Shown here piece after piece: positions 35,553-44,439 of a DNA stretch of 64,000 nucleotides. Origin of the DNA: G965202665 sp965243835 (GTDB lineage Bacteria > Actinomycetota > Acidimicrobiia > Spongiisociales > Spongiisociaceae); assembly GCA_965243835.1 (NCBI GenBank), contig OZ251578.1, positions 682,001 through 746,000 of the forward strand, written 5' to 3'. The notes below the pieces were generated by a model. It saw only the letters and a list, made by a program, of their open reading frames with translations. It made no database searches and was not told the origin of the DNA. Each line of letters begins with the position of its first letter. Positions within the stretch are counted from its first letter, which is position 1. A program made the translations under genes and the position numbers.

Positions 35553-36944
35553 GTGGGGTTTCGGACGGAACGCGACTCCATGGGGGAGGTGCGGGTGCCG
35601 GAGGGGGCTTTGTACGGGGCGTCTACGCAACGGGCGGTGGAGAACTTTCCCATCTCCGATTTGCGGTTCGGGCGCCGGTTCATCTGGGCCATGGGCTTGG
35701 TGAAAAGCGCCGCGGCCCGGGCGGCGGGGGAAGGCGGCCACCTCCCGCCGGAGATCGCCCGGGCGGTGTCCGGGGCGGCCGACGAGGTGTCGGCGGGCGA
35801 CCACGATGACCAGTTCGTGCTGGACATTTTCCAGACCGGCTCCGGCACTTCCACCAACACCAACGCCAACGAGGTGATCGCGGCCCGGGCCGGCCAACTG
35901 CTGGGGGCCGCTCCGGGGGAGAATCCGGTTCATCCCAACGACCATGTCAACTTCGGGCAGTCCTCCAACGATGTGATACCCACCGCCATCCACCTAGCTG
36001 CCTCGGCCGCCCTGCGCGAGGACTTGTTGCCCGCATTGCAGCAACTGGCCGCCTCCCTGGGGGCCAAAGCGGACCAGTTCGCGGAGACGGTCAAGTCGGG
36101 GCGCACCCACCTGATGGACGCCACCCCCGTCACCCTCGGCCAGGAGTTCTCCGGCTACGCCACCCAAATCCGGCGGGGGGTGGAAAGGGTGGTTGCCGTC
36201 CTGCCCGATCTGGACGAGTTGGCTTTGGGGGGCACAGCGGTGGGGACCGGCATCAACGCCCCGCCCGGTTTTGCGGCCCGAGCCATCGCCCTCATCGCCC
36301 GGGACACCGGCCTGCCTTTCCGGGAGGCGGAAAACCATTTCGAGGCCCAGGCCGCCAAGGATGCGGTGGTGATGGCCTCCGGGGCTTTGCGGACGGTGGC
36401 GGTTTCCCTGTTCAAAATCGCCAACGACCTGCGCTGGCTGTCCTCCGGCCCCCGTACCGGCCTGGCAGAAATCCGGCTTCCCGCCCTGCAACCGGGGTCG
36501 TCGATCATGCCCGGCAAAGTCAATCCGGTCATCCCGGAGATGGCGATGCAGGTGGCCGCCCACGTCATGGGCAACGACGCGGCCATCGCCTGGGGGGCGG
36601 CCAGCGGCAACTTGGAGTTGAACGTGATGATGCCGATGATCGCCCACAACCTGTTGGAAGCCGTCGAGGTGCTGGCCGCGGCCTGTCGGGTGTTGCGGGA
36701 GCGGTGCGTGGAGGGCATAGAAGCGGACGCCGAACGGGCCCGGGCCCTGGCCGAAGCCAACCTGATCGTGGTGACCGCCCTCAACCCGCACATCGGATAC
36801 GACCGGGGGGCGGAGGCGGCCAAGCAGGCCTACGCCGCGGGCCGCACCGTGCGGGAAGTGGTGTTGGAAAAGGGGTGGATGACCGAAGCGGAGTTGGACG
36901 CCGCCCTGGACATCAAAAAAATGACCGAAGGCGGAATCCTGTAG
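35553..36944 (+). CDS. fumC: Class II fumarase
   Basis: A 463-residue homotetrameric fumarate hydratase of the TCA cycle. TGSGTSTNTNANEV, SGRTHLMDATPVTLGQE and the signature GSSIMPGKVNP are present. GTG 35553 (MGFRTERDSMGEV) after GGGAGG gives the normal start for the family; an internal ATG at 35580 would drop the first conserved residues. It stands between the two suf blocks and complements the sdhCAB operon at 54-57 kb. Confidence 0.95.
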   Translation: MGFRTERDSMGEVRVPEGALYGASTQRAVENFPISDLRFGRRFIWAMGLVKSAAARAAGEGGHLPPEIARAVSGAADEVSAGDHDDQFVLDIFQTGSGTSTNTNANEVIAARAGQLLGAAPGENPVHPNDHVNFGQSSNDVIPTAIHLAASAALREDLLPALQQLAASLGAKADQFAETVKSGRTHLMDATPVTLGQEFSGYATQIRRGVERVVAVLPDLDELALGGTAVGTGINAPPGFAARAIALIARDTGLPFREAENHFEAQAAKDAVVMASGALRTVAVSLFKIANDLRWLSSGPRTGLAEIRLPALQPGSSIMPGKVNPVIPEMAMQVAAHVMGNDAAIAWGAASGNLELNVMMPMIAHNLLEAVEVLAAACRVLRERCVEGIEADAERARALAEANLIVVTALNPHIGYDRGAEAAKQAYAAGRTVREVVLEKGWMTEAELDAALDIKKMTEGGIL

Positions 36945-37032
36945 CCGCTGTGGAAGCGCCGGGCGCACCGGCGGGGGCGTGGGGGCGGGTGAAGGGTGCG
37001 ATAGAATACGACCGAAAGGGAAGGTAATTGCG

Positions 37033-37215
37033 ATGGATGAACAAAGGCCGCCGGATTGGATGGCCCGTCTGTTCGATCAGGCGGAGGTAGACGAATGGGC
37101 CGCCGCTACGGAAAGGAGCGACCCGGCTGATACGGTTGCGTACGCGGCGTGCGTGCGGCGTGCGACGGAGCGTGCGGAGGCCGAGGGCCGGGACCATTGC
37201 CCGGCGCGTTCATAA
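37033..37215 (+). CDS. 60-residue hypothetical protein
   Basis: MDEQRPPDWMARLFDQAEVD opens an acidic, helical small protein with AAG-rich ribosome site (GGGAAGG) upstream. Its last 139 bases overlap the convergent nucleotidyltransferase gene. No family is recognised. It could be part of a toxin-antitoxin pair with that neighbour, but it is not HEPN-like. Confidence 0.5.
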   Translation: MDEQRPPDWMARLFDQAEVDEWAAATERSDPADTVAYAACVRRATERAEAEGRDHCPARS

Positions 37216-37577
37216 ATCACCGTTCCTTCCCGGGTCGACTGCTCGTAGACCAGTGAGTTGCGATCCTTATGCCGGGCCCATTCATCCGGCGTGAAAATAT
37301 CCAGGTCTATATTCGGCGTGCTCCGGTTGGGTTCATCCGGCAACAGGCCGTCCAGCGCCGAAACCAGCCGCCACGCGTATTTTACATACCGGTCGTAACG
37401 GTCCAAGTCGGTGTCCACCACCACGATCAGATCCACATCGCTTCCCGGATGGGCGTCCCCGCGGGCGTAGGAACCCCACAAAATAGCCTCGGAAGCGCCG
37501 ATTTCCCGCAAGCGCGGCGCGAACCGTTCCCGTATCTCAGCGGGGGTAATCATGGAAAACGAGGTCGACACCGGCAT
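37077..37577 (-). CDS. MNT-type nucleotidyltransferase-domain protein
   Basis: 166 residues; the minimal nucleotidyltransferase motif GSYARGDAHPGSDVDLIVV places the two metal-binding aspartates at about 47 and 49. Such proteins usually act as antitoxins that AMPylate a HEPN toxin, but no HEPN gene is adjacent. The last 40 residues are antisense to the 60-residue ORF and look non-homologous, so the original stop may be lost. TATACT at 37584-37589 lies just before ATG 37577, fitting a leaderless message; ATG 37553 is an alternative. Confidence 0.75.
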   Translation of the reverse strand: MPVSTSFSMITPAEIRERFAPRLREIGASEAILWGSYARGDAHPGSDVDLIVVVDTDLDRYDRYVKYAWRLVSALDGLLPDEPNRSTPNIDLDIFTPDEWARHKDRNSLVYEQSTREGTVIYERAGQWSRPSASARSVARRTHAAYATVSAGSLLSVAAAHSSTSA

Positions 37578-37631
37578 ACCGCAAGTATAGACATCGCCCA
37601 GCCGTTATCCCCCCAATTCGAAAGCCGGGGG

Positions 37632-38081
37632 CTAGGCGGGGCGGTCGGCCAAGGCGGAGGAGAGGGTGGTCCATGGCAGGTCGGCGCACTTGATGCGCAC
37701 CGGGAATTTGCGCACCCCCTGCAGGGCTTCCAGGTCCCCCAAGGCGGCTCCCGGCCGTTCCGGGTCCAGGCCGGGGTCGGCTTGCTCGATGCTCATCATC
37801 CCCTTGAAACGGGCCATCAGATTCTCCGCCTCGGCCACTGTCCGGCCGGTGACGGCTTCGCTCATCATGGAAGCCGAGGCCTGGGAAATGGAACACCCCT
37901 GTCCGGTCACTCCCACCGCCGCGATCAGATCCCCGTCCAAAACCAGGTCGATATGGACGTCATCCCCGCACAACGGGTTGGAGCCGTCGGCGGAGGCGTC
38001 CGGGTCGCTCAGCTTCCCCCGGTTGCGGGGGTTGCGGTAATGGTCCAGAATGACCTCGCGGTACAACTCTTCCAGCGACAT
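37632..38081 (-). CDS. sufU: SufU zinc-dependent sulfurtransferase
   Basis: A 149-residue SufU: C38 and D40 (NPLCGDD), C63 (GQGCSIS) and C132 (KCADLPW) are the zinc/sulfur-transfer residues, and the SufU-specific insert between the second and third cysteines is present. It takes persulfide sulfur from SufS. The start lies one base after the sufS stop on the same strand (operon sufC-sufS-sufU). Confidence 0.93.
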   Translation of the reverse strand: MSLEELYREVILDHYRNPRNRGKLSDPDASADGSNPLCGDDVHIDLVLDGDLIAAVGVTGQGCSISQASASMMSEAVTGRTVAEAENLMARFKGMMSIEQADPGLDPERPGAALGDLEALQGVRKFPVRIKCADLPWTTLSSALADRPA

Positions 38082-38082
38082 C

Positions 38083-39312
38083 TCACCTCAAACCGAAGAT
38101 TTTCCGGGCGGTTTCCAAGGCGGAGACCAGGGCGTCCACGTCTTCGCGGATGTTGTACAGGTAGAAGGAGGCCCGGGCGGTGGCGACCAACCCCAGGCGA
38201 CGCATCAGCGGTTTGGCGCAGTGGTGGCCGGCCCGCACCGCCACCCCCTCCTGGTCCAGGATGCTGGCCAAGTCGTGGGGGTGGATGCCTTCCACGGTGA
38301 AAGAAACCGCCCCGCCCCGCTCCCGGACGTCGGACGGTCCCTGAATGGACAGGCCCGGCACCTCCCCCAAGCGCCGGAGGGCGTAGGCGGTCAGCTCCCG
38401 GTCGTGTTCCAAAATTGTTTCCATCCCCACCGACGACAGGTAGTCGGCGGCCGCTCCCAGCCCCACCGCCTCCGCGAACGGGGGAGTGCCCGCCTCGAAC
38501 TTGTGCGGCACCTCCGCCCAAGTGGATTCGTAAAGCCCCACATCCCGGATCATTTCCCCGCCCCCTTCGGCCGGTTCCATTTCCTCCAGCATCTCCAAGC
38601 GCCCCCACAGGACGCCGATCCCGGTCGGACCCAGCATTTTGTGTCCGGAGAAAACCAGAAAATCAGCTCCCAGGCTCTGCACGTCCACCGGGGCGTGCGG
38701 GACCAGTTGCGCCCCGTCCACCGCCAGCGCCGCCCCCGCTTCGCGCGCCAGCCGGGATATGCGGGGGATGTCGGGCATGGTTCCCAACACGTTGGACATC
38801 CCGGACAGGGTGACCAGTTTCACCCGCTCGTCCAGGCGGGCCGCCACCTGTTCCGGCTCTAGGCGGAAATCCTCGGTGATGTCCGCGTAGGTCAACTCGG
38901 CCCCGGTGTGGCGGGCCACGATCTGCCAGGGCACGATGTTGGAATGGTGCTCCATTACGCTGGTCAGGATGCGGTCGCCCTCCGTCAGCCGGTGCAGGCC
39001 CCATCCGTAGGCCAAGTGGTTCAAACCGGCGGTGGTGTTGCGGGTGAACACCACCTCCCGCTCATCGGATGCGTTCAAGAAACGGGCCACCTTGCGCCGG
39101 GCCTCCTCATAGGCCTGCGTGGACTCCTGGGACAGGGTGTACGCCCCCCGGTGCACATTGGCGTAGGCCTCCCGGTACAGGTCGGTCATGGCGTCGATCA
39201 CCGGTTGCGGTTTTTGGGAGCTGGCCGCCGAATCCAGAAAGGCCAGCGGACGGCCGTTGACGGTTCGTTCCAGGATGGGGAAGTCGTCCCGGAGGCGGCG
39301 CAGATCGGTCAC
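38083..39312 (-). CDS. sufS: Cysteine desulfurase SufS
   Basis: A 409-residue PLP enzyme, group II desulfurase. The PLP lysine is K225 (FSGHKMLGPTG) and the catalytic cysteine C365 (RAGHHCAKPLM). NHLAYGW, EHHSNIVPW and DGAQLVPH are family motifs. GTG 39312 overlaps the sufC stop (GTGA). It supplies sulfur to SufU for Fe-S assembly. Confidence 0.95.
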   Translation of the reverse strand: MTDLRRLRDDFPILERTVNGRPLAFLDSAASSQKPQPVIDAMTDLYREAYANVHRGAYTLSQESTQAYEEARRKVARFLNASDEREVVFTRNTTAGLNHLAYGWGLHRLTEGDRILTSVMEHHSNIVPWQIVARHTGAELTYADITEDFRLEPEQVAARLDERVKLVTLSGMSNVLGTMPDIPRISRLAREAGAALAVDGAQLVPHAPVDVQSLGADFLVFSGHKMLGPTGIGVLWGRLEMLEEMEPAEGGGEMIRDVGLYESTWAEVPHKFEAGTPPFAEAVGLGAAADYLSSVGMETILEHDRELTAYALRRLGEVPGLSIQGPSDVRERGGAVSFTVEGIHPHDLASILDQEGVAVRAGHHCAKPLMRRLGLVATARASFYLYNIREDVDALVSALETARKIFGLR

Positions 39313-40067
39313 GACGCGACCGTCGCCCGGTGCGACTCGTAGCCGTCCCGCTCCAAAGCCCGGGCCAGCTCCGGTCCGCCCGACTCCGCCACCCGACCGT
39401 TGATGAACACATGCACTACGTCCGGGATGATGTATTCCAAAAGCCGCTGATAGTGGGTGATGATCAGAAAAGCCCGCTCCGGGCCGGTAAGCCGCCTCAC
39501 CCCGTCCGCCACCACCCGCAGGGCGTCGATGTCCAGACCGGAGTCGGTTTCGTCCATAACGGCCAACTCCGGCTCCAGCACCGACATCTGCAGCACCTCG
39601 TTGCGTTTGCGCTCCCCCCCGGAGAAACCCTGGTTCAGGTAACGGTCGGCGAAGGAGGGGTCCATCCCCAAATCTTTCATGGCGTCCATCACCCGCAGGC
39701 GCAGTTCCAGAACGGTGTAGTTGACGCCGGTGCGGTTGCTGAGGGCGGTGCGCAGAAAGTTGACCACCGACACCCCCGGTATTTCCTCCGGGTGTTGGAA
39801 GGCCAGAAACATGCCCGCCGCGGCCCGCTCCGGCGGGGCGGCCTCGGTGATGTCCTCCCCCCGGTAGTAGATCGCCCCGGAGGTGATCTCGTATCCGGGG
39901 TGGCCGAGCAGGACCTTGGCCAGGGTGGATTTGCCGGAGCCGTTGGGTCCCATCAGGGCGTGCACCTGTCCCAGGCGCACGGTCAGGTCCACGCCCCGCA
40001 GGACGGGGGCGCCGTCCACTGCGACGTGCAGGTCCTCGATGACCAACAGCGGGGGGTTGTCGTTCAC
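39309..40067 (-). CDS. sufC: SufC ATPase (first copy)
   Basis: A 252-residue ABC-type ATPase of the SUF scaffold: GPNGSGKST, FSGGERKRNEVLQM and AVMDETDSGLDIDALR, with AFQHPEEIPGV. GTG 40067 is preceded by GAGGAG. It starts the sufC-sufS-sufU operon. SufB, the usual partner, is absent from both suf blocks in the window. Confidence 0.93.
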   Translation of the reverse strand: MNDNPPLLVIEDLHVAVDGAPVLRGVDLTVRLGQVHALMGPNGSGKSTLAKVLLGHPGYEITSGAIYYRGEDITEAAPPERAAAGMFLAFQHPEEIPGVSVVNFLRTALSNRTGVNYTVLELRLRVMDAMKDLGMDPSFADRYLNQGFSGGERKRNEVLQMSVLEPELAVMDETDSGLDIDALRVVADGVRRLTGPERAFLIITHYQRLLEYIIPDVVHVFINGRVAESGGPELARALERDGYESHRATVAS

Positions 40068-40201
40068 AGGTTCTCCTCGTGGATGAGCGACCGCCCACGG
40101 GCGGGCGGCTTTGACAAGGTTAACCATACGGGAAAAAAATGGGAACCGGTCCGGTTGCGCCGGGCGTCTAACCGGGTAACCTCGCTACAAAAGGAGACTC
40201 A

Positions 40202-42313
40202 ATGAAAAGGTTCGCCATCCTGGCCGCGGTCTCGGCCGTCGTCTTAGCCGCCTGCGCGGGCGAGGAGCCGTTGCTGACCGTTCCCACCGACCCGACCGCT
40301 ACCACCTCCGCCCCCTCCGCCGTTCCGCCCGATACGGCCGGGACCGGGACGGAGCCGGATCAGCCGAATCCGACGGATCAGCCGGCGGGCACGGACCAGC
40401 CGGTGGGCCTGTTCGCCTCCTCCCTGGTGGAAATGGACTCCTGCCCGGCCTTGTTGGAGCGCATCCAGGCGGAAGCCTTGGAGGAGGTCGGACCCTACGG
40501 TTTCCAGGACGGCGGCTTCGGGAGGGGCGGCCTCGTCATTATGGAAGATATGGCCGAATCTTCCGCCGCGGATGCCGGAGGAGCCGCCGGCGCTCCCGTT
40601 CCCGCCGCCGCCCCCCCGCCCGCGCCCGGCGCTCCCGAGGAGGGGGTGGATTATTCCGCCACCAACATCCAGGAAGCGGGGGTGGACGAGCCGGACATCG
40701 TAAAAACCGATGGGCGGCGCATCCTGGCCACGGGCGGCGGACGGCTGTGGTACGTGGACGTAACCGGGGAGAAGCCGGAGTTGCGGTCGTCGTTGTGGTT
40801 GCCGGAAGGGTGGGTGCGGGAAATGTTTATGAGCGGCGACGTCGTGTTGATGTTGCTGTCCGGGGTCGGTTCCGAATACGACGGGATGGTCGCCCTGATC
40901 GACATCTCCGACCCGGGCCGGATGGCCATTGTCGAAACCCTGCAGGTGAGCGGGTCCTACGTTTCAGCCCGGCTGGTGGGGGAGCGGGCCGCGGTGGTGT
41001 TCTCCTACTATCCGCCGCCCCTGCCCGGGTTCGTGTATCCGGCCTCCGACTCCGAGGAGTCGTTGCGCCGGGCGGAGGAAATCAACCGGCAGGCGGTCCG
41101 GGAAACGACCCTGGCCGACTGGATGCCCTCCTATCGTTGGGAGCGGGGCGGGTCGGTGGCGGAGGGACTGTTCGCGGACTGCTCCGCCTCCTACGTGCCG
41201 CAGAGTTTCTCCGGACGGACTCTGGTGAGCGTGCTGACCTTGGACATCGCCTCCTCCCTGGATCCGGGGGCGGTGACCACCGTCATGTCAGGGGCGGAAA
41301 ATATTTACGCTTCCGCGCACAGCCTGTACGTGACCACCCAGCAGTGGGTGGACTGGTGGGGCATCCCGGAGGACGCCCGCCGCTCCCGGTTGGACGATTA
41401 CGTCACCGACATCCACAAGTTCGACATCAGCGGCTCCGGCCGGGCGGAGTACGTAGCCAGCGGCAAGGTGGACGGGTTTCTGCTCAACCAGTTTTCCCTG
41501 TCCGAACATGAAGGTTATCTGCGGGTGGCTTCCACCAATCAGCCCGCCTGGTTGGGCGAGGGGAAGTCCGAGAGCCGGGTGGATGTGCTGGCGCACGAGG
41601 GCGACCGGCTGAATCTGGTCGGGTCGGTGGGCGGACTGGGCCGGGGGGAGCAAATCTTCGCGGTGCGCTTCCTGGGCGAGATCGGATACGTGGTTACTTT
41701 CCGGCAGACCGACCCGCTGTACACCATCGACCTGTCCGACCCGGTCCATCCCCGCACCGCGGGGGAGCTGAAAATCCTCGGCTACTCCGCCTATCTGCAC
41801 CCCATGGGGGACGGACTGTTGCTGGGGGTGGGGCAGGACGCCGATGAACAGGGGGTGGTTTCCGGGTTGCAAGTGTCGGTGTTCGATGTGTCCGACCTGG
41901 ACGACCCGCGCCGCACCGCCCAGATCACCATGCGGGACGCCTTCTCGGAGGCGGAGTACGACCATCGGGCTTTCCTCTACTGGGCCCCCCGGAATCTGGT
42001 GGTGTTGCCCCTGCAGTACTGGGTGTGGGAGGACGATGGGCATCTTCGGGACTCGTTCACGGGAGCGGTGGCGCTGGAAGTTTCCCCGGAGCGGGTGCGG
42101 CGCTTGGAGCTGTTGCGCGGCCACGGCTCCTTCCGACGCACCGGCGTCGGGAAATCGGACATCGCCGGGTCGGGAGTCGTAGAGCCGTGGGGCTCCTGGA
42201 CCCCGTTGCGCCGCTCGCTGGTGGTGGGCGACGCCCTGTTCACCTTGTCCGACTTCGGCTTGGCCGGATACGACTTGGACACCCTGGAGGAAACCTCCTG
42301 GCTGGGTTTCTGA
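40202..42313 (+). CDS. Secreted beta-propeller lipoprotein
   Basis: A 703-residue lipoprotein: signal peptide with lipobox VLAAC (C18), a Thr/Pro/Ala-rich linker to about residue 150, then a beta-propeller of the COG4880 type beginning SATNIQEAGVDEPDIVKTDG, the family signature. Repeated blade motifs such as ALIDISDP, TIDLSDPVHP and SVFDVSDLDDP follow. It is anchored outside the cell; function unknown, probably protein or polysaccharide binding. AAGGAG ribosome site. Single-gene unit divergent from the suf operon. Confidence 0.85.
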   Translation: MKRFAILAAVSAVVLAACAGEEPLLTVPTDPTATTSAPSAVPPDTAGTGTEPDQPNPTDQPAGTDQPVGLFASSLVEMDSCPALLERIQAEALEEVGPYGFQDGGFGRGGLVIMEDMAESSAADAGGAAGAPVPAAAPPPAPGAPEEGVDYSATNIQEAGVDEPDIVKTDGRRILATGGGRLWYVDVTGEKPELRSSLWLPEGWVREMFMSGDVVLMLLSGVGSEYDGMVALIDISDPGRMAIVETLQVSGSYVSARLVGERAAVVFSYYPPPLPGFVYPASDSEESLRRAEEINRQAVRETTLADWMPSYRWERGGSVAEGLFADCSASYVPQSFSGRTLVSVLTLDIASSLDPGAVTTVMSGAENIYASAHSLYVTTQQWVDWWGIPEDARRSRLDDYVTDIHKFDISGSGRAEYVASGKVDGFLLNQFSLSEHEGYLRVASTNQPAWLGEGKSESRVDVLAHEGDRLNLVGSVGGLGRGEQIFAVRFLGEIGYVVTFRQTDPLYTIDLSDPVHPRTAGELKILGYSAYLHPMGDGLLLGVGQDADEQGVVSGLQVSVFDVSDLDDPRRTAQITMRDAFSEAEYDHRAFLYWAPRNLVVLPLQYWVWEDDGHLRDSFTGAVALEVSPERVRRLELLRGHGSFRRTGVGKSDIAGSGVVEPWGSWTPLRRSLVVGDALFTLSDFGLAGYDLDTLEETSWLGF

Positions 42314-42416
42314 ACCCCGACCGCCAACCGGAACGGGCGCGGCGGGCGGTCCCCCCGTCGCGCCTTTCGGTTATCATCAAGCCCGGAGCTACGGAGGAGT
42401 CCGTCTGAGGCTGACC

Positions 42417-43544
42417 TTGACCGATGAACAACAACTGTTGCGCGACACCGCCCGGCGCTTCTTGGAGGAGCGGGCCGGGTTGGAGACGGCGCGCCTCCTG
42501 ATGGAAACCGAAGCCGGATACGACCCGGAGACGTGGGCGGCCATCGCCGAGATGGGATGGCAGGCCATGGCCGTCCCCGAAGAATACGGGGGGGTGGGGG
42601 CCACTCCGGTAGAGACGGCGGTGCTGATGGAGGAAATGGGGAGGTGTCTGTTCACCGCTCCCTACCTGTCCACCGTCATCCTGGCGGCCGGCCTGCTGGC
42701 CGAAGCCGGATCGGAGGAGCAGAAAGCCGCCCATCTGCCGGGCATCGCGGCCGGGGAAAGCCTGTGGGCCTTGGCCCTCACCGAGCCGGGCGGCGGATGG
42801 GATCCCTCCGGCGTGCAGATGACCGCCCGCCGGGAGGGGGAGGGCTGGATTTTGGACGGAACCAAGTCCTATGTGGTGGACGGCCACATCGCCCATCATC
42901 TGTTGGTGGTGTGCCGCACCGCCTCCGCCGAACGCCCGGCGGACGGAATCACCGTGTTCATAGTCCCCGCCGACGCGCCGGGGGTGAGTGCCAGTAAAAC
43001 CTTGTCCATGGATCAGACCCGTTCCCTGGCCGAGGTGCGTCTGGAGGGGGCGGAAGTATCCGATGAGGCGCGGGTGGGCCCGGAAGGGGGCGGCTGGGCG
43101 GCGGTGGAGCGGACGCTGGATGCGGCGGCGGCGGCCTTGGCCTGCGAGCAGGTGGGAGGGGCCCAGGCCTGTTTGGACATGGCGGTGGAATACGCCCGCA
43201 CCCGGCGCCAGTTCGGGCGGCCCATCGGCTCCTTTCAGGCCATCAAACACAAATGCGCCGACATGCTGGTGGCGGTGGAGTCGGCAAAATCAGCCGCCTA
43301 CTATGCGGCCCGGGCCGCGGCCGGGGACGAGGAGGACCTGTCGGTGGCGGCTCCGTTGGCCAAGTCCTACTGCTCCGAAGCCTACTTCCGGTGCGCGGCC
43401 GAAAATATCCAGATTCACGGCGGGATCGGGTTCACTTGGGAGCACGATGCCCACCTGTTTTTCAAGCGTGCCAAAAGTTCGGAGATAATGTTCGGGGAGC
43501 CCGCTTACCACCGGGCCCGCCTGGCCGACCGGATCGGCATTTAG
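42417..43544 (+). CDS. Acyl-CoA dehydrogenase
   Basis: A 375-residue FAD-dependent acyl-CoA dehydrogenase: FAD/substrate motifs ALALTEPGGG and WILDGTKSYV, ARTRRQFGRPIGSFQAIKHK and IQIHGGIGFTWEHDAH. It catalyses the first beta-oxidation-type step on an unknown acyl-CoA. TTG 42417 is annotated; however, the good ribosome site ACGGAGGAG (42391-42399) is spaced for a CTG at 42405 that would give the usual N terminus of this family. Confidence 0.9.
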   Translation: MTDEQQLLRDTARRFLEERAGLETARLLMETEAGYDPETWAAIAEMGWQAMAVPEEYGGVGATPVETAVLMEEMGRCLFTAPYLSTVILAAGLLAEAGSEEQKAAHLPGIAAGESLWALALTEPGGGWDPSGVQMTARREGEGWILDGTKSYVVDGHIAHHLLVVCRTASAERPADGITVFIVPADAPGVSASKTLSMDQTRSLAEVRLEGAEVSDEARVGPEGGGWAAVERTLDAAAAALACEQVGGAQACLDMAVEYARTRRQFGRPIGSFQAIKHKCADMLVAVESAKSAAYYAARAAAGDEEDLSVAAPLAKSYCSEAYFRCAAENIQIHGGIGFTWEHDAHLFFKRAKSSEIMFGEPAYHRARLADRIGI

Positions 43545-43610
43545 CCGGCCGGGACGGCGGTCGTTGCAGGCCCCGGCGGAGATTGGAGCAGGGAGGAGTA
43601 GGCTACGGGT

Positions 43611-44051
43611 ATGTCCGCTTTGGTGATCGGAGCCCTGTTGGCGGCCGCGGTAGCGGCGGCCGCGGCGTTTATCGCCTTGCGGGAGGCGCGCCGCCGGCGC
43701 TCCGTTTCCGAACCCCTGTACGTAATCCGGGAGGCGGTGGCCTTCGCCTTGCGGACCATGGACCCGTCGGCGCGGGAACGGTTGGGCAAGGCGGGGGTGG
43801 GGCGCATCCTGGAATGGTCGGTCCACTATCTGCAGGGGTTGGCGGTCCCGGCCGCCCGCCGGCGGGGGTTGCGGGTGGTGGCGGGCGGCGCCGAGGGAGC
43901 CATCTCCTACATCCGGGAGTCCCTCCTCAAAAAAGGCTTCGACTACGCGCCGGAGGATATTGCGGCGGTGTTGGCCGCCGAAGCGCAATACCTGGTTTCG
44001 ATCGGGGCGGTGGGAGACGCGGTGGAGAGAACGGAGGCGGAAACGGTATGA
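43611..44051 (+). CDS. Membrane-anchored hypothetical protein
   Basis: 146 residues. An N-terminal membrane segment (residues 4-22) and a basic stop (REARRRR) are followed by a soluble helical domain (REAVAFALRTMDPSARERLG, VHYLQGLAVPAARRRG, AAEAQYLVSIGAVGDAV) on the cytoplasmic side. No family name recognised. ATGA overlap with the next gene indicates an operon with the zinc-ribbon protein and perhaps the mutase. Confidence 0.75.
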   Translation: MSALVIGALLAAAVAAAAAFIALREARRRRSVSEPLYVIREAVAFALRTMDPSARERLGKAGVGRILEWSVHYLQGLAVPAARRRGLRVVAGGAEGAISYIRESLLKKGFDYAPEDIAAVLAAEAQYLVSIGAVGDAVERTEAETV

Positions 44052-44437
44052 GAGCTCGTTGCGGACGTTGCGGAAGCGGCTTTGAAGTGATGGGGCCGGG
44101 GCGGTACGCCTGCCCGGCCTGCGGCACCACCAACGAGGTGCGGGGAGCGGCCGCCCCCCCGGGCGGCATGGGTCCGGCGGGGGGCCCTCCCCTGGGCCCC
44201 GAGCCCCCTCCGCCGCCTCCGGAGCGTCCCTCCGCCCGGGTGCGTTGCCGCGACGACGAGTGCGGGTTCAGTTTCATAGTGGGCGACGTCAGCCAAGCCC
44301 CCTGTCCGATGTGCGGGACGATGGTGGACGTCGGCCCCCGCCCCGCCCCGCCTCCCCCTCCCGGTCCCGCCGCGGTCGATTACGGCCCCGATCCCGCCGC
44401 CGGATGGGGAGCGGACTCCGCCGGAGCGGCCTGGTAG
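44048..44437 (+). CDS. Double zinc-ribbon, proline-rich protein
   Basis: 129 residues with two CxxC zinc-ribbon halves: MRARCGRCGSGFEV...YACPACG and RCRDDECGFSF...APCPMCG, separated and followed by Pro/Gly-rich linkers. Such small ribbons often mediate protein or nucleic-acid contact. It lies between a membrane protein and an acyl-CoA mutase, with tight spacing on both sides. Function unknown. Confidence 0.7.
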   Translation: MRARCGRCGSGFEVMGPGRYACPACGTTNEVRGAAAPPGGMGPAGGPPLGPEPPPPPPERPSARVRCRDDECGFSFIVGDVSQAPCPMCGTMVDVGPRPAPPPPPGPAAVDYGPDPAAGWGADSAGAAW

Positions 44438-44439
44438 CG

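Noticed and set aside
36979..37032. Longer start for the 60-residue ORF
   Set aside because: The upstream extension lacks a ribosome site, and the ATG at 37033 has one.
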